A stretch of DNA of 19,214 nucleotides, taken from positions 2,615-21,828 of the forward strand of contig DFBI01000064.1 of the NCBI GenBank assembly GCA_002367335.1. Direction: 5' to 3'. Origin of the DNA: Syntrophaceae bacterium UBA3084 (lineage in GTDB: Bacteria > Desulfobacterota > Syntrophia > Syntrophales > UBA6807). The translations under genes and the position numbers were made by a program. Below, one piece after another: positions 6,820 to 14,476 of the stretch; position 1 is the first letter of the stretch, and each line of letters begins with the position of its first letter. Below the pieces are notes generated by a model. The model did not search any database. It worked only from the letters and a program-made list of their open reading frames with translations, and had not been told where the DNA came from.

Positions 6820-7751
6820 ATGGGGTTATAGTTATTGATAAGCCTTCAGGCAAGACGTCCTTTGACATCGTTCGTGATATCAGGGGGATACTTAAGATAG
6901 ACAAGGCTGGTCATACAGGAACCCTTGATCCGCTGGCGACAGGAGTCCTCCCTGTGTGCATAAACGAAGCCACAAAGCTCGTGCAGTTCTTTTCACAGGA
7001 CGATAAGGAATATGAGGTTACCATGCTTCTGGGTATTGAAACGGACACTCTGGACATTGAGGGTAAAATCGTTGCCCGGCATGAACCTAATGTCCGAATA
7101 ACGGATGTTGAGAAAGTTATCGGGAGCTTTGCAGGCGAAATAGAGCAGAAGCCACCTAAATATTCCGCTATCAAGTATAAAGGAAAAGCACTTTATAAAT
7201 GGATGCGGGAGGGAGTTGATGTTGATCCTCCTGTCAGGACAATCGAAATATATAAGATAACTGTAAAAAATGTAACATTGCCATATGTGATGTTTGATGT
7301 GTCATGCTCCAAGGGTACCTATGTAAGATCCCTGTGTGCAGATATGGGGACGAAATTGGGCTGCGGGGCATGTATGGTCGCTCTAAGAAGAAAAAAAAGC
7401 GGTAATTTTGCGGAAGAGGAAGCTGTATCTCTTGGTGATCTTGATGAGAGGCAAAAACAAAAGATATTAAAAGAAAACCTCATTTCAATGGTAGATGCGC
7501 TTCCCGACTTTCTGCCCATACCGGTGGATCAAACACTGGCTGAAAGGATAAGAAAAGGTTATCAACCTGAAGCTGGAAATTTAAACAGCAATGATAATAT
7601 TTCTTCACTTAATAAAGGAGATTTGATAAAGTTTCTTACGGCAGATGACAATATTGTGGCTATAGGAAAAATGCTTTTCAGTTCTAAAGAGCTTTCTTCT
7701 CTCCACAACAAAGAACAAGTCGTTAAAATTGTAAGGGTATTTAATCGGTAA
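6816..7751 (+). CDS. truB: tRNA pseudouridine(55) synthase TruB
   Basis: A 311-residue enzyme that isomerises U55 in the T loop of tRNAs. Motif I is GVIVIDKPSGKTSFDIV at the N terminus. The catalytic motif is GHTGTLDPLATGVLPVC with the nucleophile Asp38. KPPKYSAIKYKGKALYKWMREG and SKGTYVRSLCADMG follow as the other family motifs. A divergent PUA-like C-terminal region (about 235-311) completes the protein. The ATG overlaps the nrnA stop (ATGA). It is the last gene before a 114-base gap that holds a promoter for rpsO-pnp. Confidence 0.96.
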   Translation: MNGVIVIDKPSGKTSFDIVRDIRGILKIDKAGHTGTLDPLATGVLPVCINEATKLVQFFSQDDKEYEVTMLLGIETDTLDIEGKIVARHEPNVRITDVEKVIGSFAGEIEQKPPKYSAIKYKGKALYKWMREGVDVDPPVRTIEIYKITVKNVTLPYVMFDVSCSKGTYVRSLCADMGTKLGCGACMVALRRKKSGNFAEEEAVSLGDLDERQKQKILKENLISMVDALPDFLPIPVDQTLAERIRKGYQPEAGNLNSNDNISSLNKGDLIKFLTADDNIVAIGKMLFSSKELSSLHNKEQVVKIVRVFNR

Positions 7752-7810
7752 GAACCAAATACCAGAGCTCAAATTTCAAGACAGCGTATCATTATCAATG
7801 GTTTTGGCAT

Positions 7811-7839
7811 TTGGCAATTTGGATTTTGACATTTATTAT
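7811..7839 (+). promoter_or_regulatory. Sigma-70-type promoter for rpsO-pnp
   Basis: TTGGCA at 7811-7816 (5 of 6 matches) and TATTAT at 7834-7839 (5 of 6) are 17 bases apart. Transcription would start near 7846, leaving about 20 bases of leader that include the GGGAGG ribosome binding site of rpsO (7850-7855). The promoter lies in a stretch of repeated words (ATTTGG, TTTGG) of low-complexity type. Sequence match only. Confidence 0.5.
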
Positions 7840-7865
7840 ATGCACATAAGGGAGGATAATAAACT

Positions 7866-8132
7866 GTGTTGGATTTAGAGAAAAAAGGGGAAATAATGAA
7901 TAATTTCCAATTGCATGAAAATGATACGGGATCTCCGGAGGTCCAGATTGCTCTTTTGAGTGCGAGAATACAATATTTGACAGAACATTTTAAGGTTCAT
8001 AAAAAAGACCACCATTCTCGCAGAGGGCTTTTAAAGCTTGTTGGACGCAGGAGGAAACTCCTTGATTATCTGAAGAAAAAAGAGGTAGCACGCTACAGAA
8101 CTATCATCGAGCGCCTTGGTATAAGAAGGTAA
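7866..8132 (+). CDS. rpsO: Small ribosomal subunit protein uS15
   Basis: An 88-residue S15, a primary 16S rRNA-binding protein of the central 30S domain that also contacts the large subunit. The family core is obvious: FQLHENDTGSPEVQIALLSARI, then LTEHFKVHKKDHHSRRGLLKLVG and the tail RYRTIIERLGIRR. The start is GTG at 7866, ten bases after GGGAGG. This gives the standard S15 length; an internal ATG at 7896 would remove the first helix. It lies 43 bases ahead of pnp, as in many bacteria. No S15-type autoregulatory fold was identified in the very short leader. Confidence 0.97.
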   Translation: MLDLEKKGEIMNNFQLHENDTGSPEVQIALLSARIQYLTEHFKVHKKDHHSRRGLLKLVGRRRKLLDYLKKKEVARYRTIIERLGIRR

Positions 8133-8175
8133 AACAGGAAAAACTTAACATACAATTTATTACGAAAGGAATATT

Positions 8176-10293
8176 ATGAGTGAATTATATTCAACAGAAT
8201 TTGCGAGAAGAAACATTTCCATAAAGACAAATTATATGGCAGGACAGGCAAGCGGAGCCGTTCTGGTTACCTATGGCGAAACCGTCGTTCTTGTTACGGC
8301 CGTTTCAGAAAAAAGTAAAAGAGGAAATATAGATTTCCTGCCCCTTACGGTGGACTATCAGGAGATGACCTATGCGGCAGGGAAGATACCCGGCGGTTTT
8401 TTTAAGAGAGAGGGGCGCCCCAATGAGAAAGAGATATTAACCTCCAGGATGATTGACAGATCCATACGCCCCTTGATTCCCAAGGGATATTTTCATGAAA
8501 CACAAATTGTGGCGACAGTTCTTTCACTGGATAATGAAAACAGTTCTGATGTAGCCGCAATGTTAGGAGCGTCAACCGCTCTTGGAATATCCGATATCCC
8601 ATTCAATGGGCCCATTGCCGGTATGAGAGTCGGAAGAATAAACGGGGAACTTGTGTGCAATCCGTCAAAAACAGAATTAGAGGCGGGTGATCTCGATCTC
8701 TTTCTGGTTGGGAGAAAGGTACAGCCGGGCACAGGCGGTAATGATTATGATATTAATCTGGTCATGCTCGAAGGGGGAGCCGGTGAAGTTGATGAAGATG
8801 TACTCCTCGAAGCCATTAACTTTGGGCTGGAGTCAATGAGACCGGTTATCGGGCTTCAGGATCAAATTCATCAGGAGCTGGGACAGGAAAAAAGGTCGGT
8901 AGAGCCGGTTGTTGTTGATGAAGAACTTGAGAGGCAGGTATATGATATTGTCGCGGAACAATTGAAAGATGCCTATGAAATACCGTATAAAACAGAAAGA
9001 TCACGAAAGCTCTCTCTGGCAAGGGAAATGGTCACCAGTAATTTGGCTGCAACGGATGACTCTCTTGCTTCGGGTTTACGAACCATTGTGGATGGATTAG
9101 AAAAAACAATCCTTCGGGATATGATACTTAAGAAAAAAAAGAGAATAGATAACAGGTCTTATACAGAAATAAGGCCGATTAATTGTGAAGCAGGCTTCCT
9201 TCCCCGGACCCATGGTTCCGCCCTCTTTACAAGAGGAGAAACCCAAGCCCTTGCTGTTCTTACATTGGGAACATCATCGGATGAGCAGAGAATGGACATG
9301 ATAGCTGGTGAGGAATTCAGAACATTTATGCTTCACTATAATTTTCCTCCTTATAGTGTGGGAGAGGCGAGATTTTTAAGAGGTCCCGGAAGAAGGGAGA
9401 TAGGGCATGGGGCTCTTGCAAGACGGGCGCTCCTTCCCATTTTGCCCTCTCAGGAAGAATTCCCATATACAATCAGAATAGTTTCAGAAATATTATCATC
9501 CAATGGTTCGTCTTCCATGGCCACGGTTTGCGGGGGATCCATTTCCCTTATGGATGCGGGTGTTCCTGTAAAGGATGTGGTAGCCGGTGTTGCCATGGGA
9601 TTGTTGAAAGAGGGGGATGATGTTGTCATTCTTACCGATATTCTTGGAGATGAGGACCATGCCGGCGACATGGATTTCAAGGTATGCGGCACCAAAAAGG
9701 GTGTAACTGCCCTGCAAATGGACATTAAGATAGATGGAATAACGGAAAGTATTTTACGGAAGGCTCTCTATCAGGCGAAAGATGCGAGATTCTTTATCAT
9801 AGATAAGATGAATGAAGCGATTGCTGAGCCAAGAGGTGAAATATCTATTTATGCTCCGAGGATTACGACCATGAAGGTTAAACCGGATCGAATCAGAGAC
9901 GTTATTGGTCCCGGTGGGAAAAATATCAGACAGATTATCAGTGAAACCGGTGTGAGCATCAATGTTGAAGATGATGGAACGGTTACCATCGCAACAAGCG
10001 ATGCGGCGGCGGCGTCAATGGCTGTTGATATGGTTAACTGGCTGACCGAAGAGGCAGAAGTGGGTAAAATTTATCTTGGCAAGGTGAAAAAAGTCGTTGA
10101 TTTTGGCGCTTTTGTAGAGATACTCCCGGGAACAGAAGGGCTCGTCCATATATCCCAACTTGCCAGGGAAAGAGTTAATAAGGTAACCGATATTCTTAAT
10201 GAGGGTGATGAAGTTTCCGTGAAAGTCATAGAGATAGATAGAAGCGGGAAGATCAGGTTAAGCAGAAAAGAGGCCCTTGGAGAGAATGTATAG
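8176..10293 (+). CDS. pnp: Polyribonucleotide nucleotidyltransferase (PNPase)
   Basis: A 705-residue phosphorolytic 3'-5' exoribonuclease, trimeric in the cytoplasm and often part of the RNA degradosome. It has two RNase PH domains (about 1-215 and 315-545) with an all-helical linker between, then KH with the GPGG loop at 578-581, and S1 (about 622-695, GKIYLGKVKKVVDFGAFVEI). The second PH domain has the family segments NGSSSMATVCGGSISLMDAGVP and GDEDHAGDMDFKVCGT (from residue 491), which carry the phosphate-binding serines and metal-binding aspartates. AAAGGA precedes the ATG by about 8 bases. Length and domain order are standard. No terminator is obvious after the stop. Confidence 0.98.
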   Translation: MSELYSTEFARRNISIKTNYMAGQASGAVLVTYGETVVLVTAVSEKSKRGNIDFLPLTVDYQEMTYAAGKIPGGFFKREGRPNEKEILTSRMIDRSIRPLIPKGYFHETQIVATVLSLDNENSSDVAAMLGASTALGISDIPFNGPIAGMRVGRINGELVCNPSKTELEAGDLDLFLVGRKVQPGTGGNDYDINLVMLEGGAGEVDEDVLLEAINFGLESMRPVIGLQDQIHQELGQEKRSVEPVVVDEELERQVYDIVAEQLKDAYEIPYKTERSRKLSLAREMVTSNLAATDDSLASGLRTIVDGLEKTILRDMILKKKKRIDNRSYTEIRPINCEAGFLPRTHGSALFTRGETQALAVLTLGTSSDEQRMDMIAGEEFRTFMLHYNFPPYSVGEARFLRGPGRREIGHGALARRALLPILPSQEEFPYTIRIVSEILSSNGSSSMATVCGGSISLMDAGVPVKDVVAGVAMGLLKEGDDVVILTDILGDEDHAGDMDFKVCGTKKGVTALQMDIKIDGITESILRKALYQAKDARFFIIDKMNEAIAEPRGEISIYAPRITTMKVKPDRIRDVIGPGGKNIRQIISETGVSINVEDDGTVTIATSDAAAASMAVDMVNWLTEEAEVGKIYLGKVKKVVDFGAFVEILPGTEGLVHISQLARERVNKVTDILNEGDEVSVKVIEIDRSGKIRLSRKEALGENV

Positions 10294-10381
10294 TAAAGCT
10301 GTTCTTGATAACGGGATCAGTACATCAACATCAAGGTCGATGCAAATACAGAAAAATAACACATCTTCAAAAAGAATACCT

Positions 10382-10438
10382 TCACGCAAAGTTGCTAAGA
10401 TAAGGGTTTCTTTTGTTGTGCTTTGCGTCTTTGCGTGA
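10382..10438. repeat. Inverted repeat before dut (CGCAAAG type)
   Basis: TCACGCAAAG at 10382-10391 and CTTTGCGTGA at 10429-10438 are exact inverted copies with 37 bases between them. The word CTTTGCG also occurs at 10421-10427, so the right arm is a tandem of CTTTGCGT units. This word pair is familiar as a widespread intergenic repeat in environmental bacterial genomes (recollection, not searched). The right arm runs up to and partly into possible dut start codons. Confidence 0.65.
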
Positions 10439-10443
10439 TAATT

Positions 10444-10899
10444 GTGGATGAGATTAAGGTACCTATAAAAAGATTACAGGGCAATAGCGAGATACCGCTC
10501 CCCCGTTATATGACGGAACATTCGGCAGGTATGGATATCTTTGCCGCTGTGGAACGAGAAGAAACTATTCTGCCCGGTGAATGGAAGATGATACCATCTG
10601 GAATTGAAATTGCTCTGCCTGAAGGATACGAAGCCACTATCCGGCCAAGAAGTGGACTTGCCCTGGATAAAGGAGTTACGTTGCTCAATTCCCCAGGTAC
10701 GATTGATTCTGACTATCGAGGAGAAGTGGGCATTATTATTATTAACCATGGCAAAGATCCTTTTGTCGTCAATAGAGGCGACCGTATTGCACAGATGATA
10801 GTACAGCGTGTATGCAGGATTTCCTGGAAATTAAAGGAAAGGCTGGATGCAACAGAGAGGGGTATCGGTGGTTTTGGCCATACTGGCGAAAATGATTAG
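10444..10899 (+). CDS. dut: Deoxyuridine 5'-triphosphate nucleotidohydrolase (dUTPase)
   Basis: A 151-residue trimeric dUTPase that hydrolyses dUTP to dUMP, keeping uracil out of DNA and feeding dTMP synthesis. All five motifs are visible: SAGMDIFA, RPRSGLALDKG, SPGTIDSDYRGEVGI (with the catalytic Asp), GDRIAQMIVQRV, and a C-terminal RGIGGFGHTG arm with His where Ser is usual. The start is uncertain: GTG 10444 gives MDEIKVPIKRL, which aligns with the family N terminus, while GTG 10435 lies inside a repeat arm and TTG 10423 is further out. None has a Shine-Dalgarno sequence. It follows pnp by 150 bases without an obvious own promoter, and ends in a hairpin. Confidence 0.92.
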   Translation: MDEIKVPIKRLQGNSEIPLPRYMTEHSAGMDIFAAVEREETILPGEWKMIPSGIEIALPEGYEATIRPRSGLALDKGVTLLNSPGTIDSDYRGEVGIIIINHGKDPFVVNRGDRIAQMIVQRVCRISWKLKERLDATERGIGGFGHTGEND

Positions 10900-10901
10900 T
10901 G

Positions 10902-10939
10902 AAAAGTGATTAGTGTTCAGGAGAACACTGACCACTTTT
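10902..10939 (+). terminator. Hairpin after dut, probable terminator
   Basis: AAAAGTG (10902-10908) pairs with CACTTTT (10933-10939), and inside it AGTGTTC (10912-10918) pairs exactly with GAACACT (10923-10929) around AGGA. The two stems are separated by a 3x3 internal loop. It begins 2 bases after the dut stop and its right arm ends in four T. The U tract is short, so termination may be partial. Confidence 0.55.
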
Positions 10940-11077
10940 GCCGGTTAATCATGTCAAGTTTTTTCAAAGAGCTAAATTCATGCGTAATTTGAAATTGTTA
11001 CATAATATGCAAGGTATCAATTTGTTCTCCAAAAGCCGAATTTGACAGTCCCCGAGTGGGCCGCAATGATTGAATGC

Positions 11078-11114
11078 AAAAACCCTCTTTCTGTAAACGG
11101 GAAGGGGGTTTTTT
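11078..11114 (+). terminator. Strong intrinsic terminator upstream of the homocysteine gene
   Basis: AAAAACCCTCTT at 11078-11089 pairs with AAGGGGGTTTTT at 11102-11113, with one T-G pair, around a 12-base loop, and ends in a run of six T. The flanking A and T runs would let it work on both strands. It lies about 180 bases after dut and 120 bases before the next gene. It could be the final terminator of the pnp-dut unit, the end of a short transcript starting near 11077, or an attenuator. Confidence 0.8.
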
Positions 11115-11146
11115 GTGGGCGCCACATCACGTCAGGAATTTTAAAA

Positions 11147-11175
11147 TTGAATCTTGTTTTATTCTTTTCTTTAGT
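11147..11175 (+). promoter_or_regulatory. Possible promoter for the homocysteine gene (weak)
   Basis: TTGAAT at 11147-11152 and TTTAGT at 11170-11175 (4 of 6) are 17 bases apart. They lie downstream of the terminator at 11078-11114 and about 60 bases ahead of the start codon. A promoter is expected here because of that terminator, but the -10 match is poor. Confidence 0.3.
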
Positions 11176-11236
11176 GTAATGCTTGCCGTGAAATGCGTTA
11201 GCTTTTTACTCGAGTTTTGTCAGGTATTGATAAGTG

Positions 11237-12412
11237 ATGAAGAAATTTAAAGTAAACAAAACCTATAATGAGATAAATGAAAAAATAAAACAGGGTAAAG
11301 CTGTGGTCGTTACAGCCGAGGAAATGATAGATGTTGTAGAAAAAGATGGTGAAATCGAAGCGGCGAAGAAAATTGATGTCGTTACAACGGGGACTTTCAG
11401 CCCCATGTGTTCCTCAGGCGCTTTCCTGAACTTTGGTCATTCTTCTCCCAAAATAAAGGCATCACGGGTATGGCTCAATGACGTACCTGCTTATGGCGGT
11501 ATTGCAGCTGTGGATTGTTATATCGGGGCGGCTGAAACCGTAGAGGGAGACCCCCTTAATAGCGTTTATCCAGGTGAATTCAATTATGGTGGGGGACATG
11601 TTATAGAAGATCTCGTTTCAGGTAGCGTAATAAGACTAAGGCTTGAAGGTTACGGTACCGATTGCTATCCTGCCAGAAAATACGAGAAAAAAATAACAAT
11701 TCACGATTTGGTGGATGCTGTCCTCTTCAATCCCAGGAATGCCTATCAAAATTATAATTGCGCCGTCAATATGTCAGATAAAATCATCTATACATATATG
11801 GGGGTCTTAAGACCCCAGATGGCAAATGCAACTTACTGTACATCCGGCAGGCTGAGCCCTCTTTTTAACGATCCTTACTATAAAACAATTGGTATTGGAA
11901 CAAGAATATTTCTTGGAGGTGCCCAAGGTTATGTGACATGGAACGGAACGCAGCATAATCCCCATGTTCAAAGAAGAGAAAACGGGGTTCCAGTAGAAGG
12001 TGCGGGGACAATAGCAACAATTGGAAATCTGAAAGAAATGAATCCCCGGTGGCTTGTTGGGGCGAGTGTTCTTGGGTATGGTGTATCCCTTTATGTTGGG
12101 GTTGGTATACCCATACCCATTCTTAACGAGAAGATGGCACGTTATACAGCGGTTAAAGACGATGATATTTATACTCAAGTTTTCGATTATAGTGTCGATT
12201 ATCCTAGTGGAGTGGCGAAGAGCCTTGGGGAGGTAAGTTATAAAGAGCTGAGGAGTGGTATGATTACACTCAACGGTAAGAAGGTTCCGACAGCACCACT
12301 GTCCAGTTATTACAGGGCAAGAGAAATCGCAAACATCCTGAAGGAATGGATAGAAAGAGGGGAATTTATTTTAGGTGAACCTCAGCAACTTCTTACCTCC
12401 GTGGCTTCGTAA
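11237..12412 (+). CDS. Homocysteine biosynthesis protein (HcyBio, DUF39)
   Basis: A 391-residue member of the HcyBio/DUF39 (COG1900) family. In methanogens and in sulfate-reducing Desulfovibrio, family members are needed to make homocysteine by sulfide incorporation at the level of aspartate semialdehyde, bypassing O-acyl-homoserine routes. Recognisable family segments are TTGTFSPMCSSGAFLNFGH (Cys58), the glycine-rich YPGEFNYGGGHVIEDLVSG, TDCYP (Cys143), GVLRPQMANATYCTSGRLSPLFNDP (Cys201) and TRIFLGGAQGYVTWNGTQH. No signal peptide or membrane segment, so cytoplasmic. ATG 11237 directly follows an in-frame GTG at 11234; neither has a strong ribosome binding site. In other genomes a ferredoxin/NIL- or CBS-domain partner often accompanies it; none is present here. 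It is a single-gene unit between a terminator and the ftsB-pil cluster. Confidence 0.9.
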   Translation: MKKFKVNKTYNEINEKIKQGKAVVVTAEEMIDVVEKDGEIEAAKKIDVVTTGTFSPMCSSGAFLNFGHSSPKIKASRVWLNDVPAYGGIAAVDCYIGAAETVEGDPLNSVYPGEFNYGGGHVIEDLVSGSVIRLRLEGYGTDCYPARKYEKKITIHDLVDAVLFNPRNAYQNYNCAVNMSDKIIYTYMGVLRPQMANATYCTSGRLSPLFNDPYYKTIGIGTRIFLGGAQGYVTWNGTQHNPHVQRRENGVPVEGAGTIATIGNLKEMNPRWLVGASVLGYGVSLYVGVGIPIPILNEKMARYTAVKDDDIYTQVFDYSVDYPSGVAKSLGEVSYKELRSGMITLNGKKVPTAPLSSYYRAREIANILKEWIERGEFILGEPQQLLTSVAS

Positions 12413-12460
12413 GTTGTTATTTATGGAGAAAGTTGTTTCATCTCTTTACATGTGGGCGGT

Positions 12461-12466
12461 TATAAT
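12461..12466 (+). promoter_or_regulatory. Perfect -10 box ahead of the ftsB-pil cluster
   Basis: TATAAT at 12461-12466 lies 91 bases before the ftsB-like gene, inside the 144-base gap after the homocysteine gene. No good -35 is at the right distance: the best 18-base choice, TTCATC at 12437-12442, matches only three positions, and TTGTTT at 12433-12438 is 22 bases away. It may depend on an activator. This is the only candidate promoter for ftsB-pilMNOPQ that I can see. Confidence 0.4.
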
Positions 12467-12556
12467 GTAAAACAAATAGCAGGAAGAGATTTTTATGTCT
12501 CATTAAGACCTTTAACGATTTTTTTGAAGCTCTCAGATTTCTAAGTGTAATTTTAC

Positions 12557-12823
12557 ATGAAAGCTGGTAGATATTTCATAATAGTCATTTTGTTTATGGG
12601 GTTTCTTATACTGTCAGGAAATAAAGGGCTTGTTGATTATTTCTCATTGAAGGGGAAACTTTTTGCAATAAAGGCAACAAACGAACAAATAGTAAATGAG
12701 AATAGTATGTTGAAAAAAAAGATTACTTTACTTAGACATGATTTAAGATATATTGAGAATATAGCAAGAAACGAACTTGGCATGGTCAAAAAAGGAGACA
12801 TCATTTATAGATTTGTCGAGTAA
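12557..12823 (+). CDS. Septum formation initiator (FtsB/DivIC) family protein
   Basis: An 88-residue bitopic membrane protein. One membrane helix (residues about 5-21, YFIIVILFMGFLILSG) is followed by a coiled-coil stretch (about 33-62) and the family's conserved end IARNELGMVKKGDIIYRF. FtsB/DivIC proteins join FtsL and FtsQ in the divisome periplasmic complex that activates septal peptidoglycan synthesis. I cannot tell from sequence whether this is the cell's main FtsB or a paralogue. ATG 12557 gives a normal family length; no strong ribosome binding site is visible. It sits 44 bases ahead of pilM on the same strand and probably shares its transcript. Confidence 0.85.
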   Translation: MKAGRYFIIVILFMGFLILSGNKGLVDYFSLKGKLFAIKATNEQIVNENSMLKKKITLLRHDLRYIENIARNELGMVKKGDIIYRFVE

Positions 12824-12867
12824 TATTGTGTTTAAGCGTAGTACTAAGAATCAAGCAGGGAGATTCA

Positions 12868-13941
12868 ATGTTTGAAATAAGCGGTGTGTTTTCGGACAAC
12901 GGTAAGAAAGTTATCGGCCTTGATGTTGGTTCGAGTCTCATTAAATTAGTGGAAATTGGCGATAGCCGCCAGGGATATGTTCTCAAGAAGTATGATCAGA
13001 TTCCAATTCCGCGTGGTGTCATTGAGAAAGGTCTTTTACAAGACCAGACGATACTTGCAGAAAAAATCAGAACGCTTTTTAAAAGTTCCAAGTGCCATTT
13101 GAAAAACGTTGTTGCTGCTCTTTCGGGTTCTTCTGTTATCGTAAAAAAGGCAAATTTTGCTCAAATGGACGATGAAGAACTGCGCGAGCTATTAACCGAT
13201 GAAGCAGAGAATTATATGCCTTTTGATGATGTCAGCGAAATCAATTTCGATTTTCACATCATTGGTGAAAATGACCTTAATCCTAATCAAATGGACGTTA
13301 TGATTGTGGCAGCTAAGAAAGATATTATAGAAAGTTATATAAACGCTATCGAAGAGGCGGGTCGTAAAGTAGCTGTTATGGATGTTGATACTTTTGCCAT
13401 GGAAACAGCATATGTAGAAAATTATGATTTTGCCGATGAGGACATAATAGGATTGGTAAACATAGGGGCAAGTATGACAGATATCAACATTGTCAAGGGA
13501 GGAGAATCTGTTTTTACCCGGAGTTTCCAATTGGGAGGCGATTCTATTACCGAAGCCCTGCAGAAGAAATTGAAAGTTTCTTTTGAAGAGGCTGAAAAAG
13601 TAAAAATTGAAGGCGGGGAAAAGAAAAATATAAGCCAAAAAGAAATCCTTGGTTACACAGAGCCGATTTTCTCGGAAATTGAAAGATCAATTGATTATTT
13701 CAGTTCTACGTTCATGGATCCGTATATCAAACAGATATTAATAAGTGGCGGATGTTCAAAGCTTCCAGGTATGATTGACATGCTTTCAGAGAGATTACAT
13801 TGTGAAGTGGAAAGGTTCGATCCCTTTAGAAATGTAGTGTGTAACAGCAAGGTCTTCGACGAAGCCTATCTGGAAGAAATCGGCCCCACAGCAACCATCG
13901 GGATTGGTTTAGCCCTGAGGAGGATAGATGATAAAGATTAA
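12868..13941 (+). CDS. pilM: Type IV pilus assembly protein PilM
   Basis: A 357-residue actin-like ATPase-fold protein that sits on the cytoplasmic face and binds the N-terminal tail of PilN. It has the phosphate-binding motif GLDVGSSLIKLVEI (about 17-30), the family segments AENYMPFDDVSEINFDFHII and ALQKKLKVSFEEAEKVK, and a second nucleotide-fold motif LISGGCSKLPGM near residue 292. ATG 12868 is chosen because AGGGAG (12857-12862) sits just upstream and the protein then begins as family members do; an in-frame upstream GTG at 12826 would add 14 odd residues. It overlaps pilN by 14 bases. Confidence 0.95.
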   Translation: MFEISGVFSDNGKKVIGLDVGSSLIKLVEIGDSRQGYVLKKYDQIPIPRGVIEKGLLQDQTILAEKIRTLFKSSKCHLKNVVAALSGSSVIVKKANFAQMDDEELRELLTDEAENYMPFDDVSEINFDFHIIGENDLNPNQMDVMIVAAKKDIIESYINAIEEAGRKVAVMDVDTFAMETAYVENYDFADEDIIGLVNIGASMTDINIVKGGESVFTRSFQLGGDSITEALQKKLKVSFEEAEKVKIEGGEKKNISQKEILGYTEPIFSEIERSIDYFSSTFMDPYIKQILISGGCSKLPGMIDMLSERLHCEVERFDPFRNVVCNSKVFDEAYLEEIGPTATIGIGLALRRIDDKD

Positions 13942-14473
13942 TCTTCTTCCTTACTGGGAACATAAAAAGAAAGAAGGTATTAGGAAGCAAATCATCTTTG
14001 TTTCCGCCTCTTTTGTGTTATTTTTCATTTTGATAGCTTCTTTGCATGTGTATATGACTATGACCGTTAATACTCTCGAAAGGAAGGTTAAGCTTTCAGA
14101 GAATAGATTGGCAATACTGACAAAGATAACGGGTGATGTAAATAAATTCAAAAGAGACAAGGCGATTATGATAAAGAAACTTACGATCATTGATAACCTT
14201 GAAAAAAACAGGATGGACCCCATTTACCTGTTAGACGAAATTGCCAGAAGTATCCCTGCGGGTAAGATATGGCTTACCAGTGTTTCACAAAAAGATGTTG
14301 TTGTGCGTTTAAGGGGTATGTCTATGAGTAATTCTGATATAGCCCTCTTTATGATAAATTTGAAAATGGCCAGGCACATAAAATCGGTGGATTTAGTTTC
14401 ATCTAAACAGATAAATTATTCTAACGTTAAATTGATGGACTTCTCGTTATCCTGTACATTGAAGAAGGGTTAA
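13928..14473 (+). CDS. pilN: Type IV pilus assembly protein PilN
   Basis: A 181-residue inner-membrane protein of the PilMNOP alignment complex. The N-terminal cytoplasmic tail has the PilM-binding motif INLLPYWEHKKKE (residues 4-16), with Trp where many PilN have Arg. One membrane helix (about 23-46) follows, then a coiled coil (about 48-90) and a small ferredoxin-like periplasmic domain (about 95-181) that pairs with PilO. GAGGAGG lies just before the ATG, within the end of pilM, so translation is coupled. A 3-base gap separates it from pilO. Confidence 0.93.
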   Translation: MIKINLLPYWEHKKKEGIRKQIIFVSASFVLFFILIASLHVYMTMTVNTLERKVKLSENRLAILTKITGDVNKFKRDKAIMIKKLTIIDNLEKNRMDPIYLLDEIARSIPAGKIWLTSVSQKDVVVRLRGMSMSNSDIALFMINLKMARHIKSVDLVSSKQINYSNVKLMDFSLSCTLKKG

Positions 14474-14476
14474 AAA

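Larger units (their letters stand above)
10940..11236. other. Intergenic gap between dut and the homocysteine gene
   Basis: No coding sequence is seen here. The first 100 bases are AT-rich without clear structure; AAATTG and CAATTT form a loose dyad near 10990-11025. A consensus -35 TTGACA lies at 11042-11047, with AATGAT 17 bases further at 11065-11070, immediately followed by the terminator at 11078-11114. About 120 bases then lead to the next gene, with a weak promoter candidate in them. Confidence 0.5.

Noticed and set aside
10940..11236. A SAM or SAH riboswitch ahead of the homocysteine gene
   Set aside because: Apart from the terminator I could not draw any of the known multi-stem cores, so no riboswitch is called.
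11807..12178. 123-codon minus-strand frame inside the homocysteine gene
   Set aside because: It lies antisense to conserved HcyBio segments, with no ribosome binding site or recognisable product.
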